From NCBI RefSeq assembly GCF_030546805.1, contig NZ_JAUOPC010000003.1, positions 434,001-498,000 on the forward strand: a stretch of DNA of 64,000 nucleotides, in the 5' to 3' direction. The notes under the pieces were generated by a model. The model was not told the origin of the DNA and ran no database searches. It saw only the letters and a list, made by a program, of their open reading frames with translations. Source of the DNA: Cyclobacterium sp. 1_MG-2023 (GTDB lineage Bacteria; Bacteroidota; Bacteroidia; Cytophagales; Cyclobacteriaceae). Below, in pieces: positions 16,993 through 24,051 of the stretch. The position numbers and the translations under genes were made by a program. Each line of letters begins with the position of its first letter. Positions within the stretch are counted from its first letter, which is position 1.

Positions 16993-17365
16993 TTGGTTCA
17001 CTATAATGAAAAAATAAGCCTAAGAAGTTTAAAACAAGTGTTTTATTGCCTGCTCCATCGTTTGATCAAGTGGAATCTGAACAAATACAAGAGCATTAAA
17101 GGAAGCAAGGTCAAGATCGTAAAATGGCTTAGACAAGTTACGAATTCATATCCAAGCATTTTCTATCATTGGAGACTGGGATACAAATTAGTCTAACTTA
17201 ATGTATTATTAACCGACTGTATAATAAGAGCCGTATGAAATGCGGCAGCATTCGTGAATTCCGCTAAAGAAAATTAAATAAACAATTGAAAGATTCACGT
17301 ATCCCCGTGGACCGGGATGAGCAGTTTAGGGGTAGGATTCCCCTTTACCTACTCGACTACCAACA
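16993..17365 (+). mobile_element. Group II intron remnant 1: maturase C-terminus and 3' RNA part
   Basis: The frame at 16993-17196 ends LNKYKSIKGSKVKIVKWL...SYPSIFYHWRLGYKLV, the conserved C-terminal maturase (GIIM) segment of group II intron reverse transcriptases. The RT domains are absent. It is followed by AGAGCCGTATGAAATGCGGC and a further 140 bp that is repeated almost exactly at 18330-18490. This is the 3' part of an intron whose 5' part is missing here. Confidence 0.75.
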
Positions 17366-17374
17366 GGCTTCTTA

Positions 17375-17830
17375 TTACTTATTTACAAATTGTATTATTG
17401 AAAGGCTTAAAATTGCAAAACCGATTATTGCAATGACTATTTGGATGGATGTCCAATATTTAAATAGTCTAGATTTATGAACCCAACCAAACCTAAGTTT
17501 TAATTTTTCTCTTGCTGTTTTCCTATCTATAACTGTTTCTGGAAATTCTTTATGTATTTTCTCTCGGTATAAATTACTGCATGATAAATGCCATGAAAAT
17601 CTTTCATAATGTTTCATGGAAAAAACATACCCGTAAATCCCGAGAATTGGAAGAATTGAAGAAAGTATTATTTTTTCAATTCCAACTTCCATTGAACCAA
17701 TTACTGCAATTAAAATAGTGCAAATTGTCAATATTATATTGGTCATATTTGCTCTTTGTGATTCGTGATTAAGCATTGAGCTTTCATGACTTTTGTAAAA
17801 CTCTAAGAGTATTTCATGTTTTGCCTCCAT
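17375..17830 (-). CDS. Small membrane protein, SLATT/RipA-like
   Basis: 151 residues beginning MEAKHEILLEFYKSHESSML. There are two close transmembrane helices (about residues 31-50 and 54-72) and a third near the C-terminus (about 127-148), with a charged soluble segment between. The order of N-terminal helix, TM pair and C-terminal TM resembles SLATT or RipA-type membrane proteins, some of which are predicted effectors in conflict systems. The assignment is weak. It is read leftward between two intron remnants, opposite to them. Confidence 0.6.
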   Translation of the reverse strand: MEAKHEILLEFYKSHESSMLNHESQRANMTNIILTICTILIAVIGSMEVGIEKIILSSILPILGIYGYVFSMKHYERFSWHLSCSNLYREKIHKEFPETVIDRKTAREKLKLRFGWVHKSRLFKYWTSIQIVIAIIGFAILSLSIIQFVNK

Positions 17831-17849
17831 TAGTGATTTTTTATTTTTT

Positions 17850-17912
17850 TCTTATAAGTAACGTTAAGCATATGCAAAGCCCGTAGCGGAGCTAGGGTTT
17901 TGTATATACAGT
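17850..17912. repeat. Imperfect palindrome, attC-like, at the 5' edge of an intron
   Basis: AACGTTAAGCATATGCAAAGCCC is answered by GGGTTTTGTATATAC with GTAGCGGAGCTA between them, giving a long imperfect hairpin. GTTAAGC fits the GTTRRRY core of integron attC sites. The second core is missing because the group II intron appears to begin at GTGTG directly after TATATACA. The resemblance is by eye only. Confidence 0.4.
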
Positions 17913-18490
17913 GTGTGGGCCCAGCATGGGTATCTGGTATCGAAGATACCAAATTATTCCAGAGGGTGAAAACCTGTGCTAAAGCATTTACCGATTTCCA
18001 TCGGTATCCCTTTTGTGCGAGAGTTCCTGGTAAAAACCGGGACGGGCTGTGTACCGAAGCATTAACATGGCGCTAAGCCTATACTATTTTTTCTTAGGAG
18101 AGGTTTGCCGTGAGGGGCGGTACATAGGGGAGGGGCACAGATTAGATATGTTAGAAAAAGTACTCAAACGTAAGAACCTCTACTAAATCTCCCGAATGGT
18201 GGGTGGATTCTGAATAAGTATAAAAGCTTCAAAGGAAGCAAGGTCAAAGCAGTAAAATGGCTTAGAAATGTTACTGTCTCTTATCCAAACCTTTTCTACC
18301 ATTGGGGACTTGGATACAAATTAGTCTAACATAATGGACTATTAACCTACTGCATAATTAGAGCCTCATGAAATGCGCCAGCATTCGTGAATTCCGCTAA
18401 AGAAAATTAAATAAACAATTGGAGGGCCCCGTATTTCGTCTGATCATGATGAGTCGTTTAGGTGTGGGATTCCCCTTAACCTATTCTACT
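17911..18490 (+). mobile_element. Group II intron remnant 2: both ends present, most of the maturase deleted
   Basis: The sequence starts with GTGTG, the group II 5' consensus, and runs through domain I-like RNA sequence (CCAGAGGGTGAAAACCTG). At 18148 a start codon opens MLEKVLKRKNLY and then a stop, matching the usual beginning of Bacteroidota intron maturases. From 18210 the frame LNKYKSFKGSKVKAVKWL...YHWGLGYKLV is the maturase C-terminus. The RT and X domains between are deleted. The 3' segment matches remnant 1. Confidence 0.75.
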
Positions 18491-18499
18491 ATGTATTTT

Positions 18500-19441
18500 T
18501 TATACATCTAGGTCTAGATTATGATTCAATTTGTGTTCAAAAATCTTTGTTGATGACTGATGATTTTTAGATGGGTCCCAAAGTATTTTTCCAGATGTAA
18601 AATCAAAATTTTTGCAGCTTCCTAAACCATCCGCCAGATATGATTTGTTTCCAAACGAAGGTTCAATTGTGATAATAGAATCTTTGACCTCTTCGATTAC
18701 GTAATGTTGATCAAACACATCTGTTCTAATGGCGATGTTCTCCTGATTCAACTTAGACTGAACACTAGGGTAATAAATTGCCTCAACAGAGAATTGAGGA
18801 TTGACGTGCATTAGTCTATTAGAGAAATATGAGCTAAACAGGTAATCTTGATGATTTTCACCAACATGTTTTGTGAATGAATCTGCAATGAATTGATTTA
18901 ATTCCCTGACAATTTTTCGTGAAGGTTCAGAAAATATTTTGTTTACCTGTTCATCAAATTGCCGTATGATTTCAAATGTTCTTGGGTTAAACATCCCGTC
19001 TGTAGGCTGATTCATAAATATTGGAGCATAAGTCAGTTTATAATCATCCTTCAACTTCCATTTTGAGATTGTGATTAAATCACCAACTTTGGGAGCCATT
19101 TCCATCATCGCTGTTGGTTTCATGAATGTTCCATAAAGAACACTCGTTCCAGGGATGTTGCAGCGACCATACTTTTTAACCTTTTCAGGTGGAGGATATT
19201 TAAGAAAATTTAGATTATCAATCCTCTTATTCTTACCGATGACATTTTTGTTGATTGTTATTCGCTCAATAATTGGGAACCGACTTTTATTTTTGAGTGA
19301 AAAGAAAATTGGTAGAGTACTATCCAGAACCATTAAAAGCCATTTCTCGGTAACTCCGTTGATAACGCCCTCAGATAAATTCTTAAAATAGTCTAGTAAG
19401 CTGCTGAAGTTTTTAATTTGATCTTTAGGGAAGTTTATCAT
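18500..19441 (-). CDS. RES-domain protein, possible NAD-degrading toxin
   Basis: 313 residues. The central KKYGRCNIPGTSVLYGTF, then TAMMEMAPKVGD, and a later VEAIYYPSVQSK...ENIAI, match the RES domain (Arg-Glu-Ser). The signature residues would be Arg93, Glu114 and Ser226, with Tyr103 and Asn234 also conserved, so the active site looks intact. RES proteins studied so far are toxins that phosphorolyse NAD or ADP-ribosylate targets. This one is longer than the 150-180 residue toxins, with about 85 extra N-terminal and 75 extra C-terminal residues. No antitoxin gene (Xre/DUF2384) is adjacent, which argues for a fused or orphan effector. Confidence 0.65.
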   Translation of the reverse strand: MINFPKDQIKNFSSLLDYFKNLSEGVINGVTEKWLLMVLDSTLPIFFSLKNKSRFPIIERITINKNVIGKNKRIDNLNFLKYPPPEKVKKYGRCNIPGTSVLYGTFMKPTAMMEMAPKVGDLITISKWKLKDDYKLTYAPIFMNQPTDGMFNPRTFEIIRQFDEQVNKIFSEPSRKIVRELNQFIADSFTKHVGENHQDYLFSSYFSNRLMHVNPQFSVEAIYYPSVQSKLNQENIAIRTDVFDQHYVIEEVKDSIITIEPSFGNKSYLADGLGSCKNFDFTSGKILWDPSKNHQSSTKIFEHKLNHNLDLDV

Positions 19442-19559
19442 GTTGATGGGAAATTGAAAATAATGTCCTGCGAGTTTAGCGTTGTGGTGATATTCTCCCA
19501 GGTCTCAAGGTTAAAGTTTTGTCGGAATAATTATCTAACTAGTGTATCCAGTCTAGCCT

Positions 19560-19769
19560 TACAAAGAGATGCGCTATGACCCGCTGTATGTACTCAGCAA
19601 GGGCACCTGTGTCGAAGATACCAAATTATTCCAGAGGGTGAAAACCTGGACCGAAGCATTTATCGATTTCCATCGGTATTCCTTATGTGCGGGAGTTCCC
19701 AGTAAAAACCGGGATAGGCTGTATCCCGAAGAATTAGCAAGTAGCCCTGTTTTTCCACAGGTGTGGTTT
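19560..19769 (+). mobile_element. Group II intron remnant 3: 5' RNA part
   Basis: From about 19608 the sequence GTCGAAGATACCAAATTATT and what follows (CCAGAGGGTGAAAACCTG, then TTTCCATCGGTAT and GTAAAAACCGGGA) repeats 17935-18060 with few changes. It is therefore a third copy of the same intron's 5' region, cut off on the right by the IS66 element. The long open frame at 19569-19802 inside it is probably structural RNA, not protein. Confidence 0.65.
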
Positions 19770-19831
19770 GTCGGTATCCGTCCGATAAACTACATCTTTT
19801 AGTATTGAAGATCTGTTGCTAAACTTGTGTC

Positions 19832-20134
19832 ATGAAAAGACAGACAGAAGGCAATATGCGTAAACTTTATCAGGAATGGTTATCCTCAGGGGTTAGTAAG
19901 TCAGAATTTGCCGACATGCATGGGATCGTTCGGACAACTTTTTATTATTGGACCAAAAAATTCAGCACACAGGAAGAAGAATCCACCGGAGGAAAAGGCT
20001 TTCAATTGCTAGATCCTGTTCCTTCTGTTGGTCGACATGGTCGCGTAATAGCCCATATTCATTACCCTTCAGGAGTCAGCCTGGAACTCTATGATGAGGT
20101 TTCACCTGAGTTTGTTAAAACCCTTCTTGGCTAA
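19832..20134 (+). CDS. tnpA: IS66 family accessory protein TnpA
   Basis: 100 residues. LYQEWLSSGVSKSEFADMHG...RTTFYYWTKKF is the helix-turn-helix region shared by IS66 OrfA proteins. The C-terminal half (VIAHIHYPSGVSLELYDEV) matches the short beta tail seen in Bacteroidota members. It is needed for IS66 transposition together with TnpB. It ends 3 bp before tnpB. Confidence 0.85.
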   Translation: MKRQTEGNMRKLYQEWLSSGVSKSEFADMHGIVRTTFYYWTKKFSTQEEESTGGKGFQLLDPVPSVGRHGRVIAHIHYPSGVSLELYDEVSPEFVKTLLG

Positions 20135-20137
20135 CGA

Positions 20138-20485
20138 ATGCTTGCCCTATCCTCTTCATGTCGTTGTTTTTTATTTGATAAACCCACCGATATGCGTTTT
20201 GGTATCAATGCCCTTTCTGGACTGGTACGTAACAAGCTGGGCTTTGATCCCATGAATGGAGATGTGTTCATTTTTATTGGCAAGCGAGGCAATCAAATCC
20301 GACTTTTACAATGGGACAAAGATAGTTTTGCCTTATTTATCAAAAAGCTGGAACGAGGTACTTTCGAACGTCCTATTCTCACCGGAACAGCCATTACGAG
20401 TACTCAACTCAGCTTCCTCTTACAGGGGGTAAGGCTAGAATCGGTGCGCTACAGAACCCGATACACACCCTTAAAAAGGGCATGA
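20138..20485 (+). CDS. tnpB: IS66 family Orf2 protein TnpB
   Basis: 115 residues. CFLFDKPTDMRFGINALSGLV...PMNGDVFIFIGKRGNQIRLLQWD is the highly conserved IS66 Orf2 (PF05717) pattern. It is an accessory protein of unknown biochemical role required for transposition. It looks intact. Confidence 0.9.
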   Translation: MLALSSSCRCFLFDKPTDMRFGINALSGLVRNKLGFDPMNGDVFIFIGKRGNQIRLLQWDKDSFALFIKKLERGTFERPILTGTAITSTQLSFLLQGVRLESVRYRTRYTPLKRA

Positions 20486-20560
20486 AAATAAACAGGTGAA
20501 TTGAGTAAAAAAGTACCTTAAAACTACTTTAAACCTATTTTTTATGCTTATTTTTATGTC

Positions 20561-22081
20561 ATGGAAAATGAGACAATCGACTACAAAAAGCTATATGAGC
20601 AAGAGCTCCAAGCCCATCAGGAGTCATTGTTGATCATCTCCGAAAAGGAAAGTGCAATAGCAGACCTACAGCATGAACTTGAAAAGTTTAGGGGGTATAT
20701 TTTTGGCACCAAGAGTGAAAAGAGAACTTCTAATGTGGGACTAAATCAGATGGGGCTTTTCGAGCTAGGTACCACCCAAGCTGTACAAGAAGAGCTTTCT
20801 GAGTCTGTACCTACCACAGAGCAAAAAACCACTCCAAAGAAAAGAGCCAAGGGCACCTCTCGTATGAGCCTTCCCGAAGAGCTCAGAAGGGAAGAAGTGG
20901 TGATAGAGCCTTCAGAATCCACTGAAGGTTGTGTGCAGATAGGTCAGGAAGTAACCGAAGTATTGGAAGTAGTTCCCGCATCTTTTTATGTGAAACGTTA
21001 TGTACGTCCAAAGTATGCAAAACCAAGCGGTGAGGGTATACTCATAGGCACCTTACCAGACAGAGTAATAGAAAAGGGAATACCTTCAGAATCAGTGATT
21101 TCCCAGCTTACCGTAGACAAATATGTCTACGGAATGCCATTACACAGGCAGCTGGATAAATACAGTAAGATGGGGGTAAGAATTCCTGCTTCAAGTGCCT
21201 CCGACTGGGTAATGAGAGGCTGGGAACAGCTCAAGCCACTCTGGGAATTGCTCAGTATGGTAGTCCTGAGCCAAAAATACCTACAGGTGGACGAAACGCC
21301 TATCAAGGTATTGGATAAAGATCACAAAAACGGTATTCATCAGGGATACATGTGGCTCTACCATGCACCGGTAGACCGCCTGGTACTCTTTGATTACAGA
21401 AGAGGCAGGGATCGATCGGGTCCCAAAGAAATGCTTTCTGACTTTAAAGGCATCATCCAAACGGATGGCTACAAAGTATATGATTCCCTTTATGGGAAAC
21501 ATGACACTATTCATTTAACATTTTGTATGGCACATGCCAGACGCAAGTTTGTTTAAGCAATCAAGGACAATGAAAAACATGCGAACCATGTTCTAAATGA
21601 GATGCAACTACTCTATAAGCTGGAAGCACAGATGAGAGAAAAGGGGCTTAACTACCTACAGAAAACGCAGGAGAGAAAAGAAAATGCCACTCCTGTACTT
21701 GAAAGATTAGGGCAATGGCTGGAAGAACACCAATACAGCCACAGACCAACAAGTCCAATGGGCAAGGCCATAGAATATACAAGGTCAAGATGGGCAGGAC
21801 TGAGTGTTTATGCACTTCATGGGCAAATGGAAATAGACAATAACCTAGTAGAAAATGCCGTACGCCCACTGGCAATAGGTCGTAAAGCGTATCTATTTGC
21901 AGGATCGCACAAGGCTGCGGAGATGACAGCAGCAATGTATTCTTTCATGGCCAGCTGCAAAAAGAACAAAGTTAATGAGTTTGAATGGCTCAAGGACGTA
22001 TTCGAAAGAATCCAGAGCCACAAGCAAAAAGATCTCTATCAACTACTACCCTCTAACTGGGAGAAATACAACGCTAAATAG
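20561..22081 (+). pseudogene. tnpC: IS66 transposase TnpC with an in-frame nonsense codon
   Basis: The frame from 20561 encodes an N-terminal coiled coil, the IS66 zinc-finger region and the DDE core (QVDETPIKVL, IIQTDGYKVYDS). It stops at TAA 21554-21556 straight after MAHARRKFV and continues in the same frame as AIKDNEKHANHV to GQMEIDNNLVENAVRPLAIGRKAYLFAGS and the stop at 22081. Family members have Glu after ARRKF(V/F), so a single GAA-to-TAA change explains the break. The catalytic Glu region is downstream of the stop, so the truncated protein should be inactive. Confidence 0.88.
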
Positions 22082-22143
22082 TTCCTCAAAACATAAAAAC
22101 CCACAACTCCAAATTAAACTATATGGGTTTGTCGGATGCTTAC

Positions 22144-22323
22144 AATTATGCTTCTCCGAGAAATGCCAATTTTATTACAGATTTGGTATATGGTACGATT
22201 ACACTAACAATGCATGAAGCAACTAGTGTTAAGGTTGGCCGATCCAACGGACTTTTGGACCGTTACGACTTTGATTTACAAGAAGGAAGGACTGGAAGAA
22301 ATATTGCTACTTGGATCGGGTAA
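22144..22323 (+). pseudogene. C-terminal coding fragment truncated by IS66
   Basis: The frame reads NYASPRNANFITDLVYGTIT...SVKVGRSNGLLDRYDFD...RNIATWIG and then stops. It has no start of its own outside the IS66 end. It has the look of the last 60 residues of a larger protein, perhaps the C-terminal domain of a polymorphic or Rhs-type toxin, but I cannot name the family. The following 290 bp (22324-22617) shows only a weak open stretch (VSRILVIAKLFAVLFLF...) with no ATG start. Confidence 0.45.
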
Positions 22324-22617
22324 ATAAAGTAGTAGGAAAAGGAACGGGATAGAGTATTTAATTATGGTACAGGTACATTAAAGAAAGACGTGTCTCGTAT
22401 ACTTGTCATAGCTAAGTTATTTGCCGTTTTATTTCTTTTTGAATATAATTTTGCTTTCATCGTTTTGGATGCCTCAATTCCGAAAATTGTCAAAACGGAC
22501 AATGTCCAACTGATAAAAAAGGTTTGCACATTGCAAGCCATTTTTATCAGTTAATTGCGCTAAAAAGTCGAGGTGATTTTTAGAATTGAACAACTAAAAT
22601 TTAAACGACAAATTTAT

Positions 22618-22893
22618 TTAAGCTGGGCAACCCTCTCCAATGTAATGACACAGTCCGTTGTACTTTGAACCGTAAACCCATCTTCCACCTGTGCGCCAAC
22701 AGCAAATTGGGAAGTATAATGTGATACTGTCTCCGGAAACCTTGTTGTTTAAACTTTTTGCGTCAAAACCTTCAGGAGTCTGTCCAGTTAGGTATAAGAT
22801 TTTGATTGCAGTTTCGAGGTCTGAAACTCCTTTAATGGTTACTTCGATTTCGGAGAGTTTTTCAACTTCTCCTTCTTTGATTGATTTTTCCAT
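22618..22893 (-). CDS. Small acidic-leader, Cys/Gly-rich-tail peptide
   Basis: 91 residues. The first 60 are charged and acidic (MEKSIKEGEVEKLSEIEVTI...). The last 30 suddenly become rich in Cys, Gly and aromatics (FPICCWRTGGRWVYGSKYNG, then LCHYIGEGCPA). The leader/core contrast is typical of ribosomally made peptide precursors, but no modification or export gene is adjacent. It is read leftward. The 369-bp AT-rich gap 22894-23262 to the divergent collagen-like gene must contain both promoters and shows no other gene. Confidence 0.55.
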   Translation of the reverse strand: MEKSIKEGEVEKLSEIEVTIKGVSDLETAIKILYLTGQTPEGFDAKSLNNKVSGDSITLYFPICCWRTGGRWVYGSKYNGLCHYIGEGCPA

Positions 22894-23262
22894 AATTGAT
22901 AATTTAATTAAACAATATTTATTTTAACAGGTTTATAAAGTTATTTGAATTATTTTCTATTCCATTTAATTATAGGTTAATGATTCAATTTTCTCGTTTG
23001 TAGAATGCGCTAAATTTTTGTTGTTTTTGTGTATGGTAGTTGCGTGTTTTAGCAACTAACTTAGTAAATAAAAACGTGCCAAAAAAAATTAGAAGGAATT
23101 ATTAAAATAATACTTACCATAGTAATTTAATTATTTGTTGTGGTAAGGTTTTTGTATAAATGAGAATTTCACAAACGATAATAGTGGATAGGTAATGTAA
23201 ATAATAATTAACCATTTGCGTTTAATATAATTATTTGTAAATTTATAAAAAAACATTTAATT

Positions 23263-24036
23263 ATGGAAGAAATTAAACTTGATTTAGTTAGAGAACAAGA
23301 TTTTATAATTGAAGAATCAGAATCTGAAATTTTTATAACTGGTACAGTGTTTACACTTCCATCATCGAAATCTGAAAGTTGGACTTCAAAGAGCTTGATA
23401 ATTCAGGCATATGATCTTTCAATACTTGATAGTTTAATTCTTCCGTCCAAGAGTATATCAATTAACACTCGATTCTTAAGATGCCCAAATTCAATTGAAA
23501 TTTCAGTAAAGGGAGATGATGCTAAAAATCACAAGGTAGCGGCTAATAACGGGAGGTCACCTGGAGCGCATGGATCACCTGGTTTAAAGGGAGGAAATGG
23601 TAATAACGGAGGGAACATTAATATTATATTAGAAAATTTTATTGGTGAAAAATTGACTTTGAATGCTTGTGGAGGAAATGGTTCTCATGGGCAAACTGGA
23701 GGAAATGGAGTAAAAGGTAAAAAAGGAAACAATGGTGCTGACGCTAGGAGAAGTACTGATGGAGAAAGTTCTGGATCGCAAGGAGGTAATGGTGGAAATG
23801 GTGGTAATGCAGGAATAGGAGGGGTAGGAGGACATGGGGGTAAATCTGGAGATATTTTTGTTTTTACAAATGAGAAAACTAAATCCGAAAAATTTGAAAT
23901 AATTGTAAATGGTGGAAAGAAAGGGCTAGGTGGTAAACATGGAGATCCTGGAGAAAAAGGAGATCCAGGTGAAGGTGGCAGAGGAATGAAATGTACAGAA
24001 TCGGCTGGCGAACGGGGTGCTAATCCAAATCAATAA
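23263..24036 (+). CDS. Collagen-like glycine-rich protein
   Basis: 257 residues. The first 90 form a beta-rich domain (FIIEESESEIFITGTVF, ISINTRFLRCPNSIEISVKG). The rest is three Gly-rich blocks (about residues 96-117, 136-195 and 216-255) with GxY triplets such as GSPGLKGGNGNNGG and GDPGEKGDPGEGG, separated by short strands (NINIILENFIG and GDIFVFTNEK). No signal peptide is seen. Base composition is clearly more AT-rich than the tra genes. It is followed in the same frame, after one stop and 15 bp, by the coiled-coil gene whose own start is again Gly-rich, so the two act together or were once one gene. Confidence 0.7.
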   Translation: MEEIKLDLVREQDFIIEESESEIFITGTVFTLPSSKSESWTSKSLIIQAYDLSILDSLILPSKSISINTRFLRCPNSIEISVKGDDAKNHKVAANNGRSPGAHGSPGLKGGNGNNGGNINIILENFIGEKLTLNACGGNGSHGQTGGNGVKGKKGNNGADARRSTDGESSGSQGGNGGNGGNAGIGGVGGHGGKSGDIFVFTNEKTKSEKFEIIVNGGKKGLGGKHGDPGEKGDPGEGGRGMKCTESAGERGANPNQ

Positions 24037-24051
24037 TTAAAAAAAAGAATT

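Larger units (their letters stand above)
19770..22143 (+). mobile_element. IS66-family insertion sequence, transposase inactivated
   Basis: It contains the three IS66 genes in standard order. The right end reads GGGTTTGTCGGATGCTTAC, whose reverse complement GTAAGCATCCGACAAACC is an IS66-like terminal repeat. The left end, GTCGGTATCCGTCCGATAAAC near 19770, is only a partial match, so the left boundary is approximate and no 8-bp target duplication could be confirmed. It sits on the intron remnant at the left and truncates a coding fragment at the right. Confidence 0.8.

Noticed and set aside
19569-19802. A 77-residue frame (MRYDPLYVLSKGT...) before the IS66 element
   Set aside because: The same DNA occurs at 17935-18060 as the 5' RNA part of a group II intron, and the frame runs into the IS66 end. 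It is best explained as structural RNA of the intron.
22324-22617. A 54-codon open stretch with a GTG start (VSRILVIAKLFAVLFLF...)
   Set aside because: No ATG, no ribosome-binding site and no recognisable family; it may be the scrap of a neighbour of the truncated gene, but the support is too weak.
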